Origin: Chryseobacterium arthrosphaerae
Lineage (GTDB): Bacteria > Bacteroidota > Bacteroidia > Flavobacteriales > Weeksellaceae
Length of the DNA: 64,000 nucleotides
Assembly (NCBI RefSeq): GCF_001684965.1
Contig: NZ_MAYG01000001.1
Span: 2,852,001-2,916,000 of the forward strand
Reading direction: 5' to 3'
Shown here piece after piece: positions 34,968 to 44,900 of the stretch. Every line of letters starts with the position of its first letter. Position 1 is the stretch's first letter. Position numbers and translations under genes: made by a program. The notes under the pieces were generated by a model. It ran no database searches and was not told where the DNA came from. It saw only the letters and a program-made list of their open reading frames with translations.

Positions 34968-36449
34968 TCAGTTTTGCTGTAATTGTAAATACACTCCATT
35001 CGTCCAACCGAATCCGTCCTGATTAGGGTATTCCCCGCCGCCTGCTATTGTTTCTGTATCTAATGCATTGTATTTTTCCATCAGTTTTCCGGTGTTTATG
35101 TAGACTCTTTCCACATTGGAACACCAGTTATTTTTAATTTTTTCTGCCAGTTCATGGAACCCGTAGTTCTTCATTGCTTTGAAGCCCAGCCACTGATAAG
35201 GTGCCCATGCATTGGGAAGATCCCACTGCTGTCCTGAGTTTTTGGTAGTGGTCACCAGCCCGCCGGGATATAAAAACTTTTCGGCAAGAGCCTGTGCTAC
35301 AGCTTCGGCCTGATCCTGATCTGCAATTCCGAGGAATAAAGGGTAAAGAGCAGCAATATGTTCAGACGGGGTTGTTGTGTTTTTTTTAATATGATAATCT
35401 TTGTAAATCTTCATTCTTTCATCCCAGAAGTATTTGTTGATCATCTGTCTTCGCTTTGCTGCTCTTTCAGAAAAATATTTTTCTTTTTCAAAAAGATTCT
35501 GAAGCGCCGAGGATTTTGCCAGGGTTATTTCCAGATGCCATAAAAGGCAGTTGAGGTCAACCTGTGCAAGGTTCAGCGTTTCTATCGTCTGTATATGTTC
35601 TCCGTCTGCGAACCAACGGCTGGAAAAATCCCAACCGGATTCACAGGCGCTTCTTATATTTCTGTAGAATTCATCTCCTGAAGCTTTTTCATGATCTTCG
35701 ATATCGATCAGATAACTTTCAGGGCGGGGAGCATTTTCTGCATCATAATAACGGTTCAGGATATTTCCGTCTTCCGTTCTGATGACTCTTTTAACTCCTG
35801 AATTATTTTCAGGTTCTTCTTCACCATTCATCCAGAAAGCATATTCTTTTTCCAGCGTATCATGGTATTGTATATAAATGTCTTCTTTATGGGTGGTTTC
35901 AAAAAGCAGGTCGAGCATCAGCGAAAAATAAGGGGGCTGTGACCGGCTTAAAAAATGAGTTCTGCTTGCATTCGGAACAAACCCTACATTTTGAATCAGG
36001 TAAGAACAGTTTTCAACAATGTTTTCCATCATTTCTACCCTGTCTGAGGCTTTTAATCCCAACATAATAAAATAGCTGTCCCAGTAGAAAAATTCATTGA
36101 AACGCCCTCCCGGCACTACATAAGGTTTAGGCAACTTCAAGAGGGTACCTCTTTCTTCATAAGCAGTACGGGTCAGTTCATCCCAGAGCTTTTCAATATG
36201 TTCCTTGATCGGAAGATGGTCTTCTCTTTGGATGGAAATTTTTGCGCCCAGAAAATCAAAATGAGCCAGTACAAAATCTTTCAGGTCAAAACCTTCAGCA
36301 TCTTTTGCCTTTTCATAGTCTTCATTGATCTTCGCAATTGGGAATAGCGGAACCGCATCGGTCATCATTTTCTGGTCTTCAAAAATCTCAGATCTCTGAA
36401 CGGCATCAAAAAGATTTTGAATTTCGCTGATGTATAGCTGATTACTCAT
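34968..36449 (-). CDS. trehalase (glycoside hydrolase family 37), no signal peptide
   Basis: 493 residues. Hydrolyses trehalose to two glucose. Both GH37 signatures are present: PGGRFNEFFYWDSYF (113-127) and QWDLPNAWAP in the C-terminal third, with GGGEYPNQDGFGWTNGVYL near the end. The N-terminus has no signal peptide, so it is cytoplasmic like TreF. Lies 2 bp after the MFS transporter and 23 bp before the TonB receptor gene, so all three form one operon. Confidence 0.92.
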   Translation of the reverse strand: MSNQLYISEIQNLFDAVQRSEIFEDQKMMTDAVPLFPIAKINEDYEKAKDAEGFDLKDFVLAHFDFLGAKISIQREDHLPIKEHIEKLWDELTRTAYEERGTLLKLPKPYVVPGGRFNEFFYWDSYFIMLGLKASDRVEMMENIVENCSYLIQNVGFVPNASRTHFLSRSQPPYFSLMLDLLFETTHKEDIYIQYHDTLEKEYAFWMNGEEEPENNSGVKRVIRTEDGNILNRYYDAENAPRPESYLIDIEDHEKASGDEFYRNIRSACESGWDFSSRWFADGEHIQTIETLNLAQVDLNCLLWHLEITLAKSSALQNLFEKEKYFSERAAKRRQMINKYFWDERMKIYKDYHIKKNTTTPSEHIAALYPLFLGIADQDQAEAVAQALAEKFLYPGGLVTTTKNSGQQWDLPNAWAPYQWLGFKAMKNYGFHELAEKIKNNWCSNVERVYINTGKLMEKYNALDTETIAGGGEYPNQDGFGWTNGVYLQLQQN

Positions 36450-36451
36450 TT

Positions 36452-37681
36452 TTATTGTTTAGGATTAATTTTTAATTTATTCATGAACACGGCGGCCGTG
36501 ATCAGTAATGAAAGCGGAATCAGGGAAAGATAAAATGCCTGCTGCCCACTGAACTCCTGGAATACAAAACCCGTAATTACTGATCCGATGGTTCCTCCAA
36601 TCGCTGAAAAAACAACGATCAGCCCGGACATGGCACTGTGTAAATATTTGGGTATTGATGCCAGAATCACTGAATTGATACTTGGATAAATAGGGGCCAG
36701 CAACCCACCCATCAAAGGAAATAAATACACTACCAGGGGAGCATTCAGCCAATTTGTTTGGGTATCAATATGAATATTGTGCGTAAGTGGTAAAACAAGA
36801 AGTAAGCTTATTGCAAAACCAATGACACAGAATGAAACCACATAGATCCAGCTGAATTTCTTAGAGAAAAATCCGGATAAAAATCTTCCCAAAGCAAAAG
36901 CACCCGCCAAAACAGCCCCTGCCTGAATACTCATTGAGGTCGGAACTTTTAAAATTTCTTTATAGAAAGTAGGTGTCCAGGTCTGAAAGCTCTGCTCTAC
37001 CAGTACAAATAGGAAAGCACATAGCAAAAAGCACAATACTTTTTTGTAGCTGAACAGGCTTATACTGTTTTTCAGATCGCCCAAGAGATCCGTTTTTTCA
37101 CTTTTCGCTTCTTTTTCATTCAATTCAGAAAAGAATAAAAACAAAAATGATAATGATGAAAGCCCGCCAAGCAGCCAATAAACATTCAGCCAGTGAGTAG
37201 ATTTCGGATTATGATCATCAATATATAAACTGAACAGAACGTTTCCTGCCAATACCCCGATCATAAAGAACCCTTCTAAAAATCCCATAAAACTGGAATG
37301 TTCCTTATCCGTTTCCGTTACCAGACCAATGGAGGTAAAAACAGATATTTTGATCAGTGCAAAGGAAACTCCTACCATTGCAAATAATAATTTAAAGAAC
37401 CAGAAATCATTGGCAAACGGCATCACAAAGCACATACCGCTTACCAGCAGCAAAGCCGTCAGCATGGAATTTTTGATCCCGATCTTCGGAAGAAATGATG
37501 CCAGAATGAAAGAACATATCGCAATCGGAAGGTCCTTGAATCCTTCCAGAACACTGGCCGAAGATTTTGAAATTCCAAAATTCTGCTGTACCTGCAGGAT
37601 AACTGTTCCCACAGAATTAAGGAGAATGGCAAAGACAAAATAGTTTAAAAATAAAACGGCCTTGATGTTACTGTTTTTCAT
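36452..37681 (-). CDS. MFS transporter, probably sugar import
   Basis: 409 residues with 12 hydrophobic segments, starting MKNSNIKAVLFLNYFVFAIL. Loop sequence GLVTETDKEHSSFMGFLEGF and the end TGFVFQEFSGQQAFYLSLIP fit FucP/sugar-transporter-like MFS proteins. Its stop is next to the trehalase start; likely carries trehalose across the inner membrane (from context). First gene of the minus-strand operon and divergent from the AraC regulator. Confidence 0.85.
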   Translation of the reverse strand: MKNSNIKAVLFLNYFVFAILLNSVGTVILQVQQNFGISKSSASVLEGFKDLPIAICSFILASFLPKIGIKNSMLTALLLVSGMCFVMPFANDFWFFKLLFAMVGVSFALIKISVFTSIGLVTETDKEHSSFMGFLEGFFMIGVLAGNVLFSLYIDDHNPKSTHWLNVYWLLGGLSSLSFLFLFFSELNEKEAKSEKTDLLGDLKNSISLFSYKKVLCFLLCAFLFVLVEQSFQTWTPTFYKEILKVPTSMSIQAGAVLAGAFALGRFLSGFFSKKFSWIYVVSFCVIGFAISLLLVLPLTHNIHIDTQTNWLNAPLVVYLFPLMGGLLAPIYPSINSVILASIPKYLHSAMSGLIVVFSAIGGTIGSVITGFVFQEFSGQQAFYLSLIPLSLLITAAVFMNKLKINPKQ

Positions 37682-37804
37682 TCAGGATATTTCTTGCTGG
37701 CTAAGATATAAGCATTTGTGTTCACAATAATTTAACACAGTAAATCAATATTTGAACTATATTAATATAATTAGTATTTTTAGTAATTAAATATGATTAA
37801 TTAA

Positions 37805-38710
37805 ATGAAAGTCACTTTTGAAAGAGTAATCCCTAATGATAAAAGCTCATTCCGGACGATTCACAACAATTCCCCTATTTCGGAATTCAAATGGGAGTAT
37901 CATTATCATCCCGAAATTGAGCTGGTATGCGTTGTTTCCGGAAGTGGTACCCGGCATGTGGGCTATCATAAAAGTAATTATTCCAATGGTGACCTGGTGC
38001 TGATCGGTTCCAATATTCCGCATTCGGGATTTGGCCTGAATTCTATTGATCCACATGAGGAAATCGTTCTTCAGTTTAAAGAAGAAATTCTTCAGTTCCC
38101 CGAGCAGGAAGTGGAAGCCAGATCGATCAAAAATCTACTCGAACTTTCAAAATACGGGATACATTTTCATCCCAAAGTAAAAACACACATGCTTCCCAGG
38201 CTGAAACTGATGCTTGAATCGGAAGGTTATAAAAGATATCTGCTGCTGCTTGAGATCCTTTTTGAACTTTCGAAATGTGAAGATTATGAACTTTTGAATA
38301 AAGAGATCATGCCCTATACCATTATTTCGAAAAATAAAACCCGTCTTGAGAATATTTTCACTTATGTAGAACATCATTATGATAAAGAAATAGATATTGA
38401 AGAAGTTGCAAAACTGGCCAATCTGACCTTGCCTGCTTTCTGTAATTTTTTTAAAAAGGCCACACAGATCACTTTTACTGAATTTGTGAACCGCTACCGC
38501 ATCAATAAAGCATGTTTACTGATGGCTCAGGACAAATCCATTTCAGAATGCAGCTACCACTGTGGTTTTAACAATGTGACCTACTTCAACAGAATGTTTA
38601 AAAAGTATACGGGAAAGACACCTTCTGAGTTTATTAAGAATTATTCTCATAATAAGGTGAATGTAGATCTGAAGGTTGAAAAAGAGACTAAAACTAAGGT
38701 AAGTTTCTGA
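37805..38710 (+). CDS. AraC family transcriptional regulator
   Basis: 301 residues. N-terminal cupin-type sensing domain (WEYHYHPEIELVCVVSGSGT, IGSNIPHSGFG) and a C-terminal pair of HTH motifs (EVAKLANLTLPAFCNFFKKA and SECSYHCGFNNVTYFNRMFK, followed by KYTGKTPSEF). Divergent from the MFS-trehalase-TonB operon with 123 bp between; likely its sugar-responsive activator. The shared intergenic region is AT-rich, with no clear palindrome that I can name. Confidence 0.9.
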   Translation: MKVTFERVIPNDKSSFRTIHNNSPISEFKWEYHYHPEIELVCVVSGSGTRHVGYHKSNYSNGDLVLIGSNIPHSGFGLNSIDPHEEIVLQFKEEILQFPEQEVEARSIKNLLELSKYGIHFHPKVKTHMLPRLKLMLESEGYKRYLLLLEILFELSKCEDYELLNKEIMPYTIISKNKTRLENIFTYVEHHYDKEIDIEEVAKLANLTLPAFCNFFKKATQITFTEFVNRYRINKACLLMAQDKSISECSYHCGFNNVTYFNRMFKKYTGKTPSEFIKNYSHNKVNVDLKVEKETKTKVSF

Positions 38711-38725
38711 CAGATAAGCTATACT

Positions 38726-38792
38726 GAGACTCCTACGGAATAAAGTATATGAATAGAGCGTACTTTCATATTCATCATACCATAGGAATCCA
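38726..38792. repeat. degenerate copy of the TCCTACGGAAT inverted-repeat element
   Basis: Arm GAGACTCCTACGGAAT and an imperfect opposite arm near ATACCATAGGAATCC. It resembles the better conserved element at 46768-46834. Confidence 0.4.
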
Positions 38793-38896
38793 ACCTTACA
38801 AAACTACGTGTCATAAAAAAAGCCACTCCGAAAGAGCAGCTTTATACTATAATAATAAGAACCAGCAACTATACAAACAGCAACCGGCATAATTAC

Positions 38897-39451
38897 TTAC
38901 TTCCACTTAATATTACATCCCATACTTGGTCTCTGAATTTCCTCCTGCGGTTCCCCTGCCAAAAGATTTTCAAAAGCGATGATCAGGTCTTCTCCCGTTA
39001 CATCTTTATTATTTCCCGGTCTTGAATCATCCATCTGCCCTCTGTAGATAAGATCCAGTTTATCATCAAAGAAATAAAAGTCCGGTGTACATGCTGCATC
39101 ATATGCCTTTGCGATTGCCTGGCTTTCATCAAACAGGTAAGGAAAATCAAATCTCCTTTCGATCTGGAATTCAATCATTTTTTCAGGAGAATCAGCCGGA
39201 TATTTTTCAATATCATTGGCATTGATCGCAATAAATTCAATCCCTTTATCATTATAATCTTCGTATAGCTCATTGATCTTATCGATCACATGAAGAACAA
39301 ACGGACAGTGGTTGCACATGAAGATCACCAATGTTCCTTTTTCTCCTTTCAGCTCTTCCAAAGACTGAAGTTCATTCGTTTTTGACGGGTTAGGAAGCTC
39401 AAAAAACGGAGCCTTGGTTCCTAATGCCAGCATATTTGATGGAGTATTCAT
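38897..39451 (-). CDS. thioredoxin-family / peroxiredoxin-like protein
   Basis: 184 residues, thioredoxin fold without signal peptide. Redox motif CNHCP (C46, C49) in LVIFMCNHCPFVLHVIDKIN, then IEFIAINANDIEKYPADSPE, FPYLFDESQAIAKAYDAACT and TPDFYFFDDKLDLIYRGQMD. This fits the cytosolic AhpC/TSA-like 'PRX-like 2' group. Substrate unknown. A -7 element on the minus strand lies 20 bp upstream. Confidence 0.88.
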   Translation of the reverse strand: MNTPSNMLALGTKAPFFELPNPSKTNELQSLEELKGEKGTLVIFMCNHCPFVLHVIDKINELYEDYNDKGIEFIAINANDIEKYPADSPEKMIEFQIERRFDFPYLFDESQAIAKAYDAACTPDFYFFDDKLDLIYRGQMDDSRPGNNKDVTGEDLIIAFENLLAGEPQEEIQRPSMGCNIKWK

Positions 39452-39470
39452 ACCTTTTTTCTTTAGTTCA

Positions 39471-39478
39471 CAAAGATA
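39471..39478 (-). promoter_or_regulatory. -7 promoter element of the thioredoxin-family gene
   Basis: Minus strand reads TATCTTTG, exact TAnnTTTG, 20 bp before the ATG at 39451. Between here and 39690 I see nothing else in the intergenic region. Confidence 0.45.
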
Positions 39479-39717
39479 ATTATTTCTTTTATTAATTGAA
39501 ATGAGTTCTGCAAACAGGCATTTTATTTTTGTAGGATAAGGAAGATTTGAGTCCTCAAAAAATAGTTATAGTCAAATTCTATTAATGGTATTTTTTTGAT
39601 CCAAACCAACTTCCAGCCCCATTCTTGCAGGTTCCTGCCTTTGAACAATTTTTCTTTAAATAGTTGCCTCGTCTGTAAAACTTACAATATCTCTTGGAAG
39701 TTATATTAAAAAGTTTG

Positions 39718-39738
39718 TAGTTTTGCTAACACTGTTAG
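39718..39738 (+). promoter_or_regulatory. tetR promoter -7 with overlapping operator (site 1)
   Basis: TAGTTTTG (TAnnTTTG) at 39718-39725 runs straight into the palindrome CTAACACTGTTAG at 39726-39738. A repressor bound there would cover the start of transcription, so the TetR gene very likely represses itself. Confidence 0.65.
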
Positions 39739-39750
39739 TAAAAAAATATC

Positions 39751-40347
39751 ATGGGCCTACATGAACGTCGTCAAAGAGAAAAAGAATCCATCCGTGCAAA
39801 TATCCTGCAGGCGGCTTTTACTTTGGCTAAAACTGAAGGCTGGGGTTCACTTTCCATCAGGAAGATCGCTGATGCTATTGAATACAGTGCTCCGGTGGTA
39901 TATGATTATTTTGAAAACAAGGAGGCTATTTTGTTTGAGATTTCTCTGGATGGCTTTCACAAGCTGCATATTGAACTCTTAAAAGCTCAGCAAAAGCATG
40001 ATACCCCTGAGGAACAACTTGTTGCCATAGTGGATGCCTACTGGAACTTTGCTTTTAAGAATAAAGAATATTACCAGCTTATGTTTGGATTGGGAATGCA
40101 ATGCTGCGGAAAAGGCCAGATGAAGAAGGAATTTTCTTCATTCCAGGATCTGATCTACGAATGCACTTATAACATTATCAAGAAAAACGGATCGAATACG
40201 GATAGTGCATGTCATATGTCTCATGCTTTGTTTTCAGCAGTTCACGGAATGATTTCCATTATGATGATGCGTACTGCAGATATCCCTTCAACAATGAATA
40301 AAACAACTTTGGACGAAACTGTTTCGGCTTTTGTGAAGTCTTTGTAA
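39751..40347 (+). CDS. TetR/AcrR family transcriptional regulator
   Basis: 198 residues. N-terminal HTH (ILQAAFTLAKTEGWGSLSIR, KIADAIEYSAPVVYDYFENK) and an all-helical ligand domain with a WHG-type C-terminal part (MFGLGMQCCGKGQMKKEF, ALFSAVHGMISIMM). Directly upstream of a tripartite RND pump, as for AcrR/NfxB-type repressors. Four matching palindromes around the gene are its probable operators. The inducer is unknown. Confidence 0.92.
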   Translation: MGLHERRQREKESIRANILQAAFTLAKTEGWGSLSIRKIADAIEYSAPVVYDYFENKEAILFEISLDGFHKLHIELLKAQQKHDTPEEQLVAIVDAYWNFAFKNKEYYQLMFGLGMQCCGKGQMKKEFSSFQDLIYECTYNIIKKNGSNTDSACHMSHALFSAVHGMISIMMMRTADIPSTMNKTTLDETVSAFVKSL

Positions 40348-40366
40348 ATTTTTTTTGAATTAAAAA

Positions 40367-40379
40367 TTAACACCGTTAG
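40367..40379 (+). promoter_or_regulatory. putative TetR operator, site 2
   Basis: TTAACACCGTTAG followed by GAAAAATAACAC. It matches the 13-bp palindrome in the tetR promoter at 10 or more positions. A T-run ending TTTG lies 13 bp upstream. Confidence 0.55.
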
Positions 40380-40496
40380 GAAAAATAACACTGAATTAAT
40401 TCAGATCATTCTAACGAACAAATTGAAAACTAAAAATATTGTTTAAGTAAAACAGATACATTCAGGGGTTAAAAGTAATCATTTTTTACTTATCAA

Positions 40497-40509
40497 TTAA
40501 CACCGTTAG
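40497..40509 (+). promoter_or_regulatory. putative TetR operator, site 3
   Basis: TTAACACCGTTAG followed by CAAAATTAACACA. 130 bp after site 2. Confidence 0.55.
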
Positions 40510-40629
40510 CAAAATTAACACACCTTACACCTTCATTATATATTTAAATTATTAAAAACAATTTTCACTTATGGAAGCTATTGACATTATCGGACATTAA
40601 AAATTCTGTAATTTTTTTTGAACAAATCA

Positions 40630-40642
40630 TTAACACTGTTAG
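40630..40642 (+). promoter_or_regulatory. putative TetR operator, site 4
   Basis: TTAACACTGTTAG followed by GAAAAAAAACAGC, 133 bp after site 3 and 70 bp before the pump operon. It is preceded by a T-run ending TTTG like site 2, so these sites may be copies of one promoter-operator module. Confidence 0.6.
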
Positions 40643-40712
40643 GAAAAAAAACAGCATTTATCACAAGAACTTTACTTACAATCTAACACTTCATTAAAAA
40701 AATTAAACCAAA

Positions 40713-41873
40713 ATGAAAATACCTGGAAAAACAAGATTAATTGTACTTATTTCAAGTATCATTCTTTTACAGAGCTGCACCAAAGCCGCAGAAGGATCCA
40801 ATGCCGCACCACCGGCTCCAGAGCTTCCGGTTTATACCGTTATCACCTCCCCCGCAACTACCTATCAGGAATTCCCCACTGCTTTAGAAGGGAAAAACAA
40901 CGTTGAAATCAGATCCCAGGTAGATGGTTACCTGGACAGAATATATGTAGAGGAAGGAGCTTATGTAAGAGCCGGACAGCCGTTATTTAAAATAGACTCC
41001 AGAAGCTATGGCGAACAGATGAATATGGCACAGGCCAACCTGCAGGCAGCCAACGCCAATATACAGAAAGCAAGAGTGGAGGTAGACAGACTTCAGCCTC
41101 TGGTAGCCGCTAAAGTAGTCTCTGATGTACAGCTGAAAACAGCGAAAGCCAATTACGAAGCAACCGTTGCAGCCGCAGCGCAGGCCAGAGCATCTGTAGG
41201 AAGCGCCAGAATCAATGTAGGATTTACTACCATTACAGCTCCGGTAAGCGGATATATTGGAAGAATTCCTTACAAAAAAGGAAGCCTGATCTCCAGAACA
41301 GATCCCAATCCGTTGACGCTATTATCCGACATCAGTGAGATCTATGCTTATTTCTCTCTGAGTGAGCTTGATTTCATTGCATTTCAGAATAAATATCCGG
41401 GTGCTACTTTAGAAGAAAAACTGAAAAATATGCCTATGGTAGATCTGGTGATTGCCGACAACAGCACATATCCTGAAAAAGGAAAACTGAGTATTGTAGA
41501 CGGACAGTTTGATAAAACCACCGGAGCCATCAGTGTACGTGCAGTATTCCCTAATGCAAGCGGAACCCTGAGAACCGGAAACACAGGAAGAGTACGTATG
41601 CCTCAGCTGATTTCCAATGCAGTGGTCATCCCACAGGAATCTACTTTCGAAATTCAGGATAAAACCTATGTATACATCATGGATAAGAACAAAAAAGTAA
41701 CCGGAAGACCTATTAAAATCTCAGGAAAAACAGACAGCTATTACTTCATTTCCGAAGGGCTTTCTCCGGGAGAAAAAATTGTATTCACAGGGATTGGAAA
41801 CTTAAAGGACGGTGCCTCTATCAACCCGAAGAATATTTCTTCCGACAGCTTGCTGAGAGCTAAACCTTTGTAA
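40713..41873 (+). CDS. RND efflux periplasmic adaptor (membrane fusion protein)
   Basis: 386 residues, AcrA/MexE-type. Lipobox ILLQSC near residue 22. Biotinyl-lipoyl half-motifs EGKNNVEIRSQVDGYLDRIY and FTTITAPVSGYIGRIPYKKG flank a helical hairpin with many Ala (about 95-150). It bridges the inner-membrane pump and the outer-membrane channel. First gene of the adaptor-pump-channel operon under the TetR operators. Confidence 0.94.
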   Translation: MKIPGKTRLIVLISSIILLQSCTKAAEGSNAAPPAPELPVYTVITSPATTYQEFPTALEGKNNVEIRSQVDGYLDRIYVEEGAYVRAGQPLFKIDSRSYGEQMNMAQANLQAANANIQKARVEVDRLQPLVAAKVVSDVQLKTAKANYEATVAAAAQARASVGSARINVGFTTITAPVSGYIGRIPYKKGSLISRTDPNPLTLLSDISEIYAYFSLSELDFIAFQNKYPGATLEEKLKNMPMVDLVIADNSTYPEKGKLSIVDGQFDKTTGAISVRAVFPNASGTLRTGNTGRVRMPQLISNAVVIPQESTFEIQDKTYVYIMDKNKKVTGRPIKISGKTDSYYFISEGLSPGEKIVFTGIGNLKDGASINPKNISSDSLLRAKPL

Positions 41874-41913
41874 TTCTTTTTGAATACAGAAGACTTAAAA
41901 AAATAAACTTCTT

Positions 41914-44900
41914 ATGTTAAAACAATTTATAGAACGACCGGTCCTTTCAACGGTCATCTCCATCATACTTTTATTATTGGGAGCTTTATCTCTCTTTAAT
42001 TTACCGATTGCCCTCTTCCCGGATATTGCCCCGCCCAGTGTACAGGTAACGGCTTTCTATCCGGGAGCCAATGCTGAAGTGGTGGCCCGTTCGGTGGCAA
42101 CGCCTATTGAAGAAGCAGTGAACGGGGTTGAGAATATGACCTACATGACCTCTAACTCCAGTAATGACGGTACCATGACCCTGAGTGTTTTCTTCAAACA
42201 GGGAGCTGATCCGGATAATGCTGCGGTCAACGTTCAGAACCGTGTATCCAAAGCCATGAGCCAGCTTCCCCAGGAAGTAGTGCAGGCCGGAATCTCTACG
42301 CAGAAAGTACAGAACAGTATGATCATGTTCATGGGACTGACCAGTGAAGATGCCAAACAATATGATGAGTTATTCCTTCAAAATTACCTGAAGATCAACG
42401 TTATCCCGCAGATTCAGCGTATTCCGGGGGTGGCTCAGGCCCAGGTATTCGGAACAAGGGATTATTCCATGAGGATCTGGCTGAAACCGGATCGTCTGGC
42501 CGGCAACAATCTTTCTCCACAGGAAGTTCTGGGAGCCATCAAAGACCACAATCTTGAAGCAGCGCCGGGTCGTCTTGGCCAGGGAAGTAAGGAAACTTAC
42601 GAATATATCCTTAAATACAAAGGTAAACTGAATAAGGATGAAGATTATGAAAATATTGCGATCAAAGCAAACAGTGACGGCTCTTTCCTAAGGTTAAGAG
42701 ATGTAGCAAGGGTAGAATTCGGTTCTTATACTTATACTGCGACAAACAGAGTAGACGGAAAACCGGTTGCGGGATTTGCCATCTTACAAACAGCAGGATC
42801 CAATGCCAATGAAATCCTGACTGAAATTGAGAAACAGGTTGAAGTAATGGAAACCACTCTTCCAAAAGGAGTAAAACCCATTATCATGTATAACTCGAAA
42901 GACTTTCTGGATGCTTCGATCCATCAGGTAGTGGAAACACTTGTTATTGCTTTTATTCTTGTATTTATTGTTGTTTATATTTTCCTTCAGGATTTCAGAT
43001 CAACATTAATTCCGGCCATTGCAGTACCGGTAGCCATCATCGGAACGTTCTTCTTCCTGCAGTTGTTTGGTTTCAGTATCAATATGCTTACACTGTTTGC
43101 ATTGGTTCTGGCCATTGGTATTGTAGTGGATGACGCCATTGTTGTGGTAGAGGCCGTCCATTCAAAAATGGAACAGACGGGAATGCCTGTAGAACATGCC
43201 ACGATGAATTCCATGAGTGAAATTTCAGGTGCTATTATTTCCATTACACTGGTAATGTGTGCCGTATTTATTCCGGTTGGTTTCATGCAGGGGCCTGCAG
43301 GGGTTTTCTACAGACAGTTTGCCTTTACATTAGCTATTGCGATTTTAATCTCAGCAGTGAATGCATTAACATTAAGTCCTGCCTTATGTGCTATGTTCCT
43401 GAATGATCCTCAGGGGGAACACGGTGAACACGGTCAAAAGAAAGGTTTTGGAGCAAGATTTTTCAATGCCTTCAATGCGAGCTTCAACAGCATGACCAGA
43501 AAATATATCTACAGCCTTAAATTTTTAATTAAAAACAAATGGGTAGCGATAGGAGGTCTTGTTGTCATTACAGCAGCCAGTGTCTTCCTGATCAAAAAAG
43601 CTCCGTCAGGATTTATACCTACTGAGGACCAGGGATTTGTATTGTACGCCGTGAATACTCCTCCGGGAAGTTCACTGGAAAGAACCCACAGGGCTACGGA
43701 ACAGATCGATAAGATCATCAACGGAGAAAAAGCAACCAATCACCTTTGGGTGGCAGACGGGATGAACTTTATCAGTAATGCCAACGCATCTCCTTATTCT
43801 GCAGGGTTTATTAAACTTAAAGATTACGACAAACGTGGAGAAATGAAGGACCCTGATCAGATTGCAGCAACCCTGACAGGGAAAGTAAGCCAGGTAAAAG
43901 ATGCCAATGCATTCTTCTTCAACTTCCCTACGGTACAAGGTTTCGGTAACGTCTCCGGGTTTGAATTCATGCTGCAGGATAAAACGAACGGGTCTTTTGA
44001 ACAGCTGGGAACAACCACTCAGCAATTCATTGGAGAACTGATGAAACGTCCCGAGATAGCTTTTGCTTTCACCACTTATGCTGCAGGAAATCCGCAATAT
44101 ACGATTGATGTGGATACGGATAAAGCGAATCAATTGGGCGTTTCCGTTACAGAGCTTATGCAGACTATGCAGATCTATTTCGGAAGTAGTTTTGTATCGG
44201 ACTTCAACAGATTCGGAAAATATTACAGGGTAATGGCCCAGGCTGATATTCCTTACCGTACGGATGTAAACTCTTTAGAAGGAATTTATGTAAAAAACAA
44301 ATCCGGAGAAATGGTTCCTGCTAAAACATTGGTAACCCTGAAAAGATCTTTCGGTCCTGAAACAGTGACAAGAAATAACCTTTTCAATGCCGTAACGATT
44401 AACGGAACTCCAAAACCCGGATACAGTACAGGAGATGCTATTAAAGCTGTAGAAGAAGTAGCCCAGCAATCCCTTCCGAGAGGATATGGATATGAATGGA
44501 CCGGGATTACCCGTGAAGAGATCAAAACCAGCGGGCAGACTGCATTTATTTTCTTCCTGAGTATTCTGTTTGTATACTTCCTTCTGGCTGCTCAATATGA
44601 AAGTTATATCCTTCCGTTTGCCATTATTCTTACAATTCCTACAGGAATTTTCGGAGTATTTGCCTTTACGGGATTAGCCGGAATCGATAACAATATTTAC
44701 GTTCAGGTAGGATTGATCATGCTTGTCGGGCTATTGGCGAAGAATGCCATCCTGATTGTTGAATTTGCCGTACAGAGAAGAAAGGCAGGAAAAACATTGA
44801 TTGAATCTGCCCTTCAGGCATCAAGATTACGTTTAAGACCGATCTTAATGACCTCTTTTGCCTTCATCGTGGGAATGCTTCCGCTGGTATGGACTCAGGG

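Noticed and set aside
44275..44595. Minus-strand ORFs inside the RND pump gene
   Set aside because: Antisense shadows inside a gene with intact family motifs over its full length.
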